A DNA stretch of 64,000 nt from Streptomyces roseirectus. GTDB taxonomy: Bacteria; Actinomycetota; Actinomycetes; Streptomycetales; Streptomycetaceae. Location: assembly GCF_014489635.1 (NCBI RefSeq), contig NZ_CP060828.1, forward strand, positions 7,028,001-7,092,000, in the 5' to 3' direction. Below the pieces are notes generated by a model. That model did not search any database. It was given only the letters and a program-made list of their open reading frames with translations, and was not told where the DNA came from. This document shows, piece by piece, positions 1-10,725 of this stretch; position 1 is the stretch's first letter; each line of letters starts with the position of its first letter. The position numbers were made by a program, and so were the translations under genes.

Positions 1-65
1 GGGATTCGAACCCACACTGTCCGCTGTTTGAGAGCGGCCTCTCTAACCAGTTGGAGTACTGGGGC
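1..65 (-). tRNA. tRNA, 5' part only (anticodon CAA, Leu by codon)
   Basis: Read on the minus strand, a tRNA starts at 65 with acceptor strand GCCCCAG, followed by U8-A9, a D-arm with GG in the loop, and a perfect 5-bp anticodon stem (CCGCT/AGCGG) around loop CTCAAAC. This gives anticodon CAA. The T-arm follows with TTCGAAT. The 3' acceptor strand and any CCA lie outside the window. Only five bases separate the anticodon and T stems, so the molecule has the short variable loop of a class I tRNA, although bacterial tRNA-Leu normally has a long variable arm. The D-stem is also slightly irregular (CTCC against AGAG). The tRNA identity is secure; the Leu assignment rests on the anticodon alone. 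Confidence 0.8.
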
Positions 66-164
66 CTTCGAAAGGAAGGGGAAGTTCAACCCTTCGTGCC
101 CCCACCTTACCGCAGCTAGGTACGCTCTTGTCAGCAGTACCCCTGCCCCGAACAAGGAGCCCCC

Positions 165-818
165 GTGACCCCCGAGTCGCCCCAGCCCGTAGACGCGCCC
201 GACGACGACAAGTCGCACGTGCCTCCGCTGACGACCCGAGTCGTCATCGCGGAGGACGAGGCGTTGATCCGTCTCGACCTCAAGGAGATGCTGGAGGAGG
301 AGGGGTACGCGGTCGTGGGGGAGGCCGGTGATGGTGAGCAGGCGGTGGAGCTGGCCCGCGAGCACAAGCCGGACCTGGTGATCCTCGACGTCAAGATGCC
401 GAAGCTGGACGGGATCTCGGCGGCCGAGAAAATCGCGGAGGAGCGGATCGCCCCGGTGCTGATGCTGACCGCGTTCTCGCAGCGCGACCTGGTCGAGCGC
501 GCGAGGGACGCCGGCGCGATGGCGTACCTGGTGAAGCCGTTCAGCAAGAGCGACGTCGTCCCGGCGATCGAGATGGCCGTCTCGCGCTTCACGGAGCTGA
601 AGGAGCTGGAGAACGAGGTCGCCGACCTCACCCAGCGCCTGGAGACCCGCAAGCTCGTCGACCGCGCGAAGTCGATCCTCCAGACCGAGTACGGCCTCAC
701 CGAGCCCGCCGCGTTCCGCTGGATCCAGAAGACCTCGATGGACCGCCGCATGTCGATGCAGCAGGTAGCGGAGGCGGTCATCCAGGACGCCGACGAGAAG
801 AAGGCCAACAAGGGCTGA
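165..818 (+). CDS. pdtaR: ANTAR-domain response regulator, PdtaR-like
   Basis: Cytoplasmic two-component response regulator of 217 residues. The receiver domain covers about residues 24-140, with acidic pocket E30/D31, phospho-acceptor D75 in the motif LDVKMP, T102 and K124. An ANTAR RNA-binding domain covers about 150-212. Phosphorylation of this family is known to promote binding to paired RNA hairpins and antitermination. The GTG start is preceded by AAGGAG at 153-158. No partner kinase is adjacent, as usual for orphan PdtaR genes in streptomycetes. The extended N-terminus (about 22 residues) is Pro/Asp-rich and probably disordered. A strong hairpin follows the stop codon. Confidence 0.93.
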   Translation: MTPESPQPVDAPDDDKSHVPPLTTRVVIAEDEALIRLDLKEMLEEEGYAVVGEAGDGEQAVELAREHKPDLVILDVKMPKLDGISAAEKIAEERIAPVLMLTAFSQRDLVERARDAGAMAYLVKPFSKSDVVPAIEMAVSRFTELKELENEVADLTQRLETRKLVDRAKSILQTEYGLTEPAAFRWIQKTSMDRRMSMQQVAEAVIQDADEKKANKG

Positions 819-824
819 CCCGGT

Positions 825-866
825 GACGCCTCAGGTCCCGTCGGAGCCGGCGGGGCCTGAGGCGTC
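825..866. terminator. Bidirectional hairpin terminator
   Basis: Arms at 825-835 (GACGCCTCAGG) and 856-866 pair perfectly, and the stem continues inward through TCCCG/CGGGG. The hairpin follows the response regulator stop codon and covers the 3' end of the convergent small membrane protein gene, so it can serve both transcripts. Confidence 0.75.
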
Positions 867-1100
867 GTCGTCTTCGGGGGCACGGAAGCGGCCCATGCTC
901 GCCGTGATGAGGAGTACTCCGGCGGGGGCGGTGAGTCCGTAGGCCAGCAGCGGGAAGCTGTCCTTCACGGAGTCGTGCAGGACGAACAGACCGGTCAGCG
1001 CCGCGAGCAGCAGCGGGCGCCGGATGACGTGTCGTCCCACGATCTTCACGCGCCGCAGCCCACGGGCGCGTTCGAGATGTTCCCAGTCCGACGGCGGCAT
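831..1100 (-). CDS. Small membrane protein of unknown function
   Basis: Predicted protein of 89 residues with a hydrophilic N-terminus (PPSDWEHLERARGLRR), two hydrophobic segments (around residues 30-45 and 53-70) and an acidic tail. The frame is open back to 1148, but that upstream start lies inside the terminator hairpin of the neighbouring liv operon (1131-1163), so the ATG at 1100 is preferred. The Shine-Dalgarno sequence is weak. I recognise no named family. It resembles small two-helix membrane proteins common in Streptomyces, and its job is unknown. Confidence 0.6.
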   Translation of the reverse strand: MPPSDWEHLERARGLRRVKIVGRHVIRRPLLLAALTGLFVLHDSVKDSFPLLAYGLTAPAGVLLITASMGRFRAPEDDDASGPAGSDGT

Positions 1101-1130
1101 GCCCTGAGCATAGGCCGCTGAGCCGGGCGT

Positions 1131-1163
1131 GCCGCGTGAGCGGGTCAATTCCGCTCACGCGGC
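1131..1163 (-). terminator. Terminator of the liv operon
   Basis: A perfect 13-bp inverted repeat, 1131-1143 with 1151-1163, and a 7-nt loop, located directly downstream of livF on the minus strand. Confidence 0.8.
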
Positions 1164-1170
1164 CCGGAGT

Positions 1171-1887
1171 TCAGTCCTCGCCCAGGTACGCCTTGCGGAC
1201 GGACTCGTCGTGGAGGAGGTCCTGGCCGGTGCCGGAGAGGACGATGGAGCCGACTTCCATGACGTGGCCGTGGTCGGCGAGGGAGAGGGCGGCCTGGGCG
1301 TTCTGTTCGACGAGGAGGATCGTCGTGCCCTGGGCCTTCAGCTCGGCGATGGTGGCCATGATCTTCTGCATCATGATGGGGGAGAGCCCCATGGAGGGCT
1401 CGTCCAGCATGAGGAGTTTCGGCTGGGACATGAGCGCGCGCCCCATGGCGAGCATCTGCTGCTCACCGCCGGAGAGCGTGCCCGCGGCCTGCTTGCGCCG
1501 TTCCCCGAGGATGGGGAAGAGCTCGTAGGCGCGCTGGATGTCCTGCTCGATGCCGGGTTTGTCGTTGCGCAGGAAGGCCCCGAGGCGGAGGTTGTCCTCG
1601 ATGGTCATCCGGGGAAAGATGTGCCGGCCCTCGGGGGAGTGCGCGAGCCCGAGGGAGACGATCTGGTGCGCGGGAACCTTCTTGAGAGAACGCCCGTTGA
1701 ACCGGATCTGCCCGCCGGCGGGCTTGAGGAGCCCGGAGAGCGTGCGCAGGGTGGTCGTCTTCCCGGCGCCGTTGGTGCCGATGAGGGTGACGACCTCACC
1801 GGCGTCGACGGTGAAGGAGATGCCCTTGACGGCCTCGATCTTGCCGTAGGCGACGCGGAGGTCTTCGACTTCGAGCAGCGCGGTCAC
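1171..1887 (-). CDS. livF: Branched-chain amino-acid ABC transporter ATPase LivF
   Basis: ATP-binding subunit of 238 residues of a high-affinity branched-chain amino-acid importer, acting on the inner face of the membrane with LivG. Walker A is GTNGAGKT (37-44), the signature is LSGGE (138-142) and Walker B ends LMLDEP (159-164). The early AYGKIEAVKG and later EQNAQAAL stretches are typical of LivF rather than LivG. The GTG start overlaps the livG stop as GTGA, which indicates translational coupling. It is the last gene of a five-gene operon and is followed by a strong hairpin. Confidence 0.95.
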   Translation of the reverse strand: MTALLEVEDLRVAYGKIEAVKGISFTVDAGEVVTLIGTNGAGKTTTLRTLSGLLKPAGGQIRFNGRSLKKVPAHQIVSLGLAHSPEGRHIFPRMTIEDNLRLGAFLRNDKPGIEQDIQRAYELFPILGERRKQAAGTLSGGEQQMLAMGRALMSQPKLLMLDEPSMGLSPIMMQKIMATIAELKAQGTTILLVEQNAQAALSLADHGHVMEVGSIVLSGTGQDLLHDESVRKAYLGED

Positions 1888-2726
1888 TTCGCGCCTCCTT
1901 CGGTGGTGCGGTGGGCCTCCGCCGCCTCGACCTCGGCGACTTCCTCGGCGCCGGGGGCGTTGTCGAAGGGTTCGCCGAGGTAGGCGGCGACGACACGTTC
2001 GTCCCCCTGGACGGTGGCGCTGTCGCCCTCGACGAGTTTCTGTCCCTGGACGAGGACGGCGACGCGGTCGCAGAGGTTGAAGATGAACCGCATGTCGTGC
2101 TCGATGACGAGGACGGCGATGCCCTGGTCGCGGATGGCGAAGACGAGTTCTTCGGTGGCCCGCGTCTCCTGGGGGTTCATGCCGGCCGTCGGCTCGTCGA
2201 GGAGCAGCAGCCCGGGTTCGCTGGCCAGCGCCCGCGCGATCTCCAGCTTGCGCTGCTCGCCGTAGGGCAGGTTGCGCGCGAGGTGGTCGGCCTTGTGGTC
2301 GAGCCCGACGAACCGCAGGAGTTCCATGGCGCGTTCACGGGACGCGGCCTCGGCCTTGTGGAAGGAGGGCAGCCGCAGGACGGCGGACCAGAACCCTTCC
2401 TTGGTGCGCGTGTGACGGCCGACGAGGACGTTCTCCAGGACGGTCATGTTGGCGAAGAGCCGGATGTTCTGGAAGGTGCGCGCGATGCCGGCGGCCGTGA
2501 CCTTGAAGGACTTGGCGGGCAGCACGGTGTCCTTGTACCGGACTTCGCCCTCGGTGGGGACGTACAGCCCGGTGAGGCAGTTGAAGAACGTCGTCTTGCC
2601 GGCGCCGTTGGGCCCGATGAGTCCGACGATCTCGCCGGCGCCGACGGTGAGGTCGACGTTCTGGACGGCGGTGAGGCCGCCGAATCGCATGGTGACGCCG
2701 CGTGCGTCGAGGACGGTGTTGGTCAT
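1884..2726 (-). CDS. livG: Branched-chain amino-acid ABC transporter ATPase LivG
   Basis: The second ATPase of the importer, 280 residues, with Walker A GPNGAGKT (38-45), an ERKL-type region before the D-loop, and LLLLDEPTAGMNP. The last helical segment carries the LivG-type IEHDMRFIFNLCDR. An Ala/Glu-rich tail of about 25 residues extends past the usual end. Its ATG lies five bases after the livM stop, so it is translated from the same message. Confidence 0.95.
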   Translation of the reverse strand: MTNTVLDARGVTMRFGGLTAVQNVDLTVGAGEIVGLIGPNGAGKTTFFNCLTGLYVPTEGEVRYKDTVLPAKSFKVTAAGIARTFQNIRLFANMTVLENVLVGRHTRTKEGFWSAVLRLPSFHKAEAASRERAMELLRFVGLDHKADHLARNLPYGEQRKLEIARALASEPGLLLLDEPTAGMNPQETRATEELVFAIRDQGIAVLVIEHDMRFIFNLCDRVAVLVQGQKLVEGDSATVQGDERVVAAYLGEPFDNAPGAEEVAEVEAAEAHRTTEGGAK

Positions 2727-2731
2727 GGTCG

Positions 2732-4557
2732 TCAGGCCCCTGTCTTGGTGAGGACGGTGGGCGCTTCGGCCTCCTCGTGGAACTCCAGTTGGCGGCGGCG
2801 GTTGGGGATGAGCCCTTCGGGGCGGAATCGCATGATGAGGATGAGGGCGACGCCGAAGGAGAAGAGCTGGAACTCGCCGAGGAACTGGAGCTTGTTGGGG
2901 ATGAGGAAGAGGAGCGCGGCGCCGACGAGGGGGCCGCTGATGGTGCCCATGCCGCCGAGGACGACGGCTGCGAGGAGGAACGCGGAGTTGGGGGGCGCGG
3001 AGCTGGCGAAGACGTACTGGTCCGGCGTGACGGCGTAGCTCACGTGGGCCTGCACGGTGCCGGCGAGCCCGGCCAGGGTGGCGCCGACGGCGAAGGCGAT
3101 GAGCTTGACGCGGAAGCCGTTGATGCCCATGGCCAGGGCGGCGGTCTCGTCCTCGCGGATGGCGATCCAGGCGCGCCCGATACGGGAGTCGCTGCTGCGC
3201 CGGAAGACGATGATGACGACCGCGGTGATCAGCAGCATCAGCAGGAAGTAGTTGGCGAAACGGCCGATGGTGACGCCGGCGATGTCGTGGGGGGTGCCCA
3301 GGTCGAACCCGAAGATCTTGAGGTCCGGGATGGAGACGACGCCGTTGGAGCCGTTGGTGACGTTGGGGCCCGAGGTGCCGTCGAGGTTGTTGACGGCGAT
3401 GCGGAAGATCTCCCCGAACCCGAGGGTGACGATGGCGAGGTAGTCACCGCGCAGGCGCAGCGTCGGGGCGCCGATGAGGACACCGAAGACGAGGGAGGTG
3501 GCGGCCCCGACGAGGACGGCGGCCCAGAACGGGACGTGCACGTCGATCGGCGAGGTGGGGGTGCCGGAGACCAGGGCCGCGGCGTAGGCGCCGACACCGA
3601 GGAAGGCGACGTAGCCGAGGTCCAGGAGCCCCGCGAGGCCGACGACGATGTTCAGGCCCAGGGCGACGGTGGCGAAGATCAGGATCTGGACGCCGAGGGT
3701 CGCGTACTGGTCGTCGGTCTGGGTGAAGGGGAACAGGGCGGCGGTGACGAACGCGCCGGTGATGGTGATGTTCTGGTGGCGCGCGGTGATCTGCGAGGCG
3801 TGGGCGACGAGGCCGGCCTTGTTGAGGGCGGCGAAGCCGAACCCGGCCGTGAGCAGGAAGCCGATGAAGAGTTCGTCGTACTCGGTGCCGATGCCGTAGG
3901 TGAAGACGGTGAGGCCGATGGCGAGGACGGCGATGACGATGAGGATCTCGACGTACGAGGGGAGCTTGCCGACCGGGCGCGGGGTGCCGGAGGTGAAGGC
4001 CGCCTTGACGGTCGTCCACTGGTGGCGGGCCCGCTGCTTGGACTGCTCCCAGGAGCTGTCGTCCGGATCGATCGGGTCGGGCAGGGGGTGCTCGAAGGGC
4101 AGGGCGAGGGCGCCGATGAGGGCGATGAGGGCGGCCGCCGCCGCGACGTAGGCGCCGGGTTCGAGGTTGACGACGCCGCCGAGGTCGACGCTGATCGCGA
4201 CGACGGTGTACCAGGTGGTGGCGAAGGTGGCGAGGGCCGCGAACCTGATCGCGCCGTCGGAGCCCGCGGGGGTGAGCCAGGTGAGGCCCTTGACGCGGTA
4301 GGAGGAGAGGGTGAAGAGGGCGGTGAGGGCCGCGCCGACGAGGACGAGGACCTGGAGGCCGCCGGGGTAGCCGTAAATGGTGAGTTTGCCGGGGAAGTCG
4401 TTCGTCCAGGTCCAGGCGAGGAAGGTGGAGACGATGGCGAGGGCGCTGCCGCCGAGGGCGAGCGCGCGGCCGGTCTTCTCGGGGAGCCTGACGAGGCCGG
4501 CGGGCGCGGGCGTGGTGCTCGGGGGCTGGGGTGCGGTGGTCTGTGTCGTCATCGGTT

Positions 4558-4561
<4 letters not shown>
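2732..4561 (-). CDS. livM: Branched-chain amino-acid ABC transporter permease LivM, long form
   Basis: Inner-membrane permease of 609 residues. The C-terminal part (about 275-600) is a canonical LivM with GLAGLLDLGYVAFLGVGAYA and the EAA-type loop GRAWIAIREDETAA. The N-terminal part of about 250 residues adds several extra transmembrane segments (for example around 32-50, 76-95 and 138-155), so the protein is nearly twice the length of the enterobacterial one. The long form is familiar from Streptomyces. The GTG start overlaps the livH stop as GTGA; an ATG three codons later is an alternative. Role of the extra segments: unknown. Confidence 0.93.
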
Positions 4562-5487
<926 letters not shown>

Positions 5488-5531
5488 CGCATGTCCTCCG
5501 TGACGGTCGTGTGGGCGGTGGCTGGATGCGC

Positions 5532-5572
5532 GAGCGCGCGGGACGCTGGTGGAACAGCGCCCCGCGCGGCTC
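5532..5572 (-). terminator. Intercistronic hairpin between livK and livH (probable attenuator)
   Basis: Outer arms 5536-5542 and 5561-5567 (GCGCGGG/CCCGCGC) and inner arms 5544-5548 and 5555-5559 (CGCTG/CAGCG) form an imperfect but stable stem just after the livK stop. A partial terminator or 3'-end stabiliser here would give the usual excess of binding protein over permease mRNA. The role is inferred. Confidence 0.55.
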
Positions 5573-5593
5573 GTTCTGAGGGTGGTGCCGGCG

Positions 5594-6832
5594 TCAGCCG
5601 CCGTTGTAGGTGCCGGAGGTGACGGTCGCCCAGGCGCCGTTCTTCACGGTGTAGACGGTGAGCTGCTTGTTGGTGGCGTCGCCGAACTCGTCGAAGGAGA
5701 CCTTGCCGGTCACGCCGTCGAAGGACACGTTCTGCGTGGCGGCGACGACCTTGGCGCGGGCGTCGGAGGGGAGCTTGCCGCCGTTGTCCTCGACGACCTT
5801 CTTGACGGCCTCGATGATGGCCCAGGCGCTGTCGTAGGTGTAGCCGCCGTAGGCGGAGTAGCCGTCCTGGTAGCCGGCGGTCTTGTAGTCGTCGATGAAC
5901 TTCTTGGCGGACGGCAGCTGCTCGACGGGGGAGCCGACGGAGGTGGCGTAGTCGCCGTTGCTGGCGGGGCCGGCGAGCTGGATGTACTTGTCGTCCTTGA
6001 TGCCGTCGCCGCCGACCACGGGGATCTTGGCGCCGGCCGCGTGGATCTGCTTGGAGAGCGGGCCGGCCTGCGGGAATTCGCCGCCGTAGTAGACGACGTC
6101 GGCGCCGGAGTTCTTGACCTTGGTGGCGACGGACGCGAAGTCGGTGGTGTCGGGGTTGATGTGCTCGGTGCCGACGACCTGGCCGCCGAGCTTCTTGAAC
6201 TCGGTGCTGAAGGTCCCGGTGAGGCCGACGCCGTAGGTCTTCTTGTCGTCGATGACGAAGACCTTGCTCTTCTTCGCGGTGTTGTGGACGTACTGGGCGG
6301 CGAAGGGGCCCTGGATGGCGTCGGTGGTGGCGGTGCGGAAGTAGGTCTTGAACTGGCGGACCTTCTTCGTCGCCCAGTCCGGGCCCTGGGTCAGGGAGGG
6401 GCCGGTGTTGGCGGGGGAGATCTGGACGAGGCTCGCGGCCTCGAAGACCTTCTGCATGGAGACGGCGACGCTGGAGTTCAGCGGGCCGACGACGCCGAGG
6501 ACGCTCTTGTCGGCGACGAACTTCGTGGCGTTCTGCTGGCCGGGGGCGGACTGGCCCTGGTCGTCGAGGGGCACCATCTTGAAGGTGACGCCCTTGACGT
6601 ACTGCTGCGCGTTGGCGTTCTTGACGGCGAGGTCGGCGGAGTTCTTCATGCCGAGGCCCATGGCGGAGAGCCCGCCGGTGATCGGGGCGTCCAGGCCGAT
6701 GGTGACGACGGTGTTGCCGCCGGCGTCGCCGCCGTCCTTGTCGCCGCTGTCATCGCGCGAGCCGCAGGCGGTCAGTGTGAGGGCCCCCGCGGCCAGTGCG
6801 GCGGTGATGGAGATGAGCGAGCGCTGTCGCAC
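5594..6832 (-). CDS. livK: Branched-chain amino-acid substrate-binding lipoprotein LivK
   Basis: Secreted periplasmic-binding-type lipoprotein of 412 residues that delivers substrate to LivHM. The signal sequence RQRSLISITAALAAGALTL ends in lipobox LTAC with the acylated Cys at residue 23, followed by a Ser/Asp/Gly-rich linker. The body has the Peripla_BP_6 pattern: TIGLDAPITGGLSAMG near the start, then VVGPLNSSVA, and a C-terminal KVSFDEFGD. The GTG at 6832 is chosen because a GGAAAGGA site lies just upstream and the signal peptide begins there; the frame is open further but the extension is not protein-like. It is the first gene of the operon. Confidence 0.95.
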   Translation of the reverse strand: MRQRSLISITAALAAGALTLTACGSRDDSGDKDGGDAGGNTVVTIGLDAPITGGLSAMGLGMKNSADLAVKNANAQQYVKGVTFKMVPLDDQGQSAPGQQNATKFVADKSVLGVVGPLNSSVAVSMQKVFEAASLVQISPANTGPSLTQGPDWATKKVRQFKTYFRTATTDAIQGPFAAQYVHNTAKKSKVFVIDDKKTYGVGLTGTFSTEFKKLGGQVVGTEHINPDTTDFASVATKVKNSGADVVYYGGEFPQAGPLSKQIHAAGAKIPVVGGDGIKDDKYIQLAGPASNGDYATSVGSPVEQLPSAKKFIDDYKTAGYQDGYSAYGGYTYDSAWAIIEAVKKVVEDNGGKLPSDARAKVVAATQNVSFDGVTGKVSFDEFGDATNKQLTVYTVKNGAWATVTSGTYNGG

Positions 6833-7255
6833 GATGCAGTCCTTTCCCAGGCACGGCCCTCCCCCCTGGAAGTGGCCGAGTCGAGCGCTGTGCCGAAGGG
6901 GTATTCCAGCCGCGCCGTGACTGGCCGTGACTCTAAGCGGGGCCGGGATAGCTGGAGGAGTGTCTGACCAATGCTGTGACTCTCTTGTTATGACACGAGG
7001 TAATGCAGAGCGGTACTGGAAGGGTGGAACAGTGGAATTCCGACTGATTCGCCCCGTCCACATGGTGAGAACGCGCAGGACCGAACAGGTCCTGTTCAGG
7101 AGTCTGGGGCGTTTTGCTGATTACTCGAATTCGTTGCCGCAGGCTCTTGTCCGGTACCGCCTCTCTATTGCGTGCTCATTACGCTGGGTTACGTTCAGGA
7201 AAGGGAATCGGACGTTCCTGATCAGTTTTCTGTATTCCGTCCCCCGCATACCGAT
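6833..7255. promoter_or_regulatory. Promoter region of the liv operon; no gene seen
   Basis: About 420 bp upstream of livK, noticeably richer in A+T than its surroundings. It holds a perfect palindrome at 7083-7097 and a second inverted repeat with arms 7195-7201 and 7215-7221 (TCAGGAA/TTCCTGA). Open frames across it lack coding character. The operon's promoter and operators must lie here, but I cannot place a -35/-10 pair with confidence. Confidence 0.5.
7083..7097. promoter_or_regulatory. Perfect 15-bp palindrome upstream of livK
   Basis: GAACAGG-T-CCTGTTC, a candidate operator of a dimeric regulator about 250 bp upstream of livK. The spacing between the GAAC half-sites (7 bp) differs from the actinobacterial LexA box (4 bp), so a different regulator is more likely. 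Confidence 0.4.
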
Positions 7256-7303
7256 GGTGAAAAACGCCGCAGGCCCACGCCCCTCGCGGGGGCGCGGGCC
7301 TGC
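7256..7303 (-). terminator. Rho-independent terminator of the thioesterase/oxidoreductase operon
   Basis: A GC-rich stem (7269-7276 with 7296-7303, plus inner GCCCC/GGGGC) is followed on the minus strand by a run of five T after GCGGCG. It lies just downstream of the thioesterase stop. Confidence 0.8.
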
Positions 7304-7329
7304 ATCGATATGCGGCGGACGGCGACCGG

Positions 7330-7803
7330 TCAGCGGACGCCGGGGGCCTGTTCGCCCGTCGAGACGTCACGCAGCAGACAGGTCAGTCGCGCGGTGCACA
7401 CCCGCCGGCCCGCCTCGTCGGTGATCGCGATCTCGTACGTCGCCGTCGTACGGCCCCGGTGCACGGGCGTCGCCACCCCGGTCACCACGCCGGAGCGCAC
7501 GCCCCGGTGGTGCGTGCAATTCAGGTCGACCCCGACGGCGATCTTGCCGCTGCCGCCGTGCAGCATCGCGCCGACCGAGCCCAGCGACTCGGCGAGGACG
7601 GCGGAGGCGCCGCCGTGCAGCAGCCCGTACGGCTGCGTGTTGCCCTCCACCGGCATCGTGCCGACGACCCGCTCCGCGGACGCCTCGACGATCTCCACGC
7701 CGATCCGGGTGTTGAGGTTCGGGGCGGAGAACAGGGACGGCAGGTCGACGCCGAGGGCGGCGTACTCGTCTACGACCTCTTGCGGGAACGTCTGCTCGGC
7801 CAT
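7330..7803 (-). CDS. PaaI-family hotdog thioesterase
   Basis: Cytoplasmic protein of 157 residues with a single hotdog fold. The segment QPYGLLHGGASAVLAESLGS (about 58-77) carries the HGG...AE pattern typical of PaaI and DUF4442-type thioesterases that hydrolyse acyl-CoA esters. VDLNCTHHRGVRSGVV fits the conserved strand that follows. The ATG at 7803 has GGAG nine bases upstream; a longer frame is discarded. It lies 88 bp downstream of the molybdopterin oxidoreductase, shares its direction and ends at a clear terminator. Substrate unknown. Confidence 0.88.
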   Translation of the reverse strand: MAEQTFPQEVVDEYAALGVDLPSLFSAPNLNTRIGVEIVEASAERVVGTMPVEGNTQPYGLLHGGASAVLAESLGSVGAMLHGGSGKIAVGVDLNCTHHRGVRSGVVTGVATPVHRGRTTATYEIAITDEAGRRVCTARLTCLLRDVSTGEQAPGVR

Positions 7804-7891
7804 GGTGTCCGGCTCCGTTTCGTCTTCGTGGCGCGCTGCGTCCGCTGGGGACGCTGACGACGTCTGATGCTGATGCTCGCTGAGCAAACGC

Positions 7892-10171
<2,280 letters not shown>

Positions 10172-10725
10172 CCCAGATCTCCTTCGCAACCGCCCGTGGG
10201 GTACGCCCTAGATCCTCCCACGCGACACCGACAACAGCCCTGCCCCGTGCGGTTTCCCTCCGGGACACGGGCTTTGGGGCGAACACGGCGTGCCGGACGC
10301 GGGTCCGTCGTGGCCGGTCGCGCAGTTCCCCGCGCGCCTGAGGTGCGTGGGGGCGAGCGCGGTGTGTTTGGGTGCGGGCAGCCACCCACACCGGCACCGG
10401 CACCGGCCCGGGACGCTCGCCTGCCGCGGGCTGGGCCGAACACCCGACGCGCGTGGGCGCGTACGGATGTTGACGGCGTCATGAAGGTGGCCGGGCGCTC
10501 GCCCTCAGCGGCTGCCGGGTCTCGTCTGCCGCCTGCCGCCCGTCGCCCGCTGCTTGTCAGCCCGCGCTCGCTGCTCTCTGCCTTCCCCTCCTCCCGCCTC
10601 CTCCCCCCTCCTCCCGCCGGCGAGTGCCCCCTCCATCCTTGTCCGGCGGGAGCCTCCTCGGCCGAAACCCCCGCCCCGGCAATGGCGTGGGGCTCGTTGT
10701 CAGTGGCGCGTGGCAGGATCGGGGT
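10172..10725. promoter_or_regulatory. Divergent spacer between the oxidoreductase and polA; no gene seen
   Basis: About 550 bp. It carries short CACCGG repeats near 10386-10407 and a strongly C-rich tract at 10584-10620, which is G-rich on the opposite strand. The hexamer CAGGAT at 10714-10719 lies six bases before the polA GTG and matches a Streptomyces -10, which would give a leaderless transcript. No credible coding frame. Confidence 0.45.

Noticed and set aside
7083..7097. LexA/SOS box
   Set aside because: The half-sites GAAC/GTTC are separated by seven bases; the actinobacterial LexA box has four.
6927..7424. A 165-residue gene in the liv promoter region
   Set aside because: No ribosome-binding site and no domain; it overlaps a terminator and the thioesterase 3' end.
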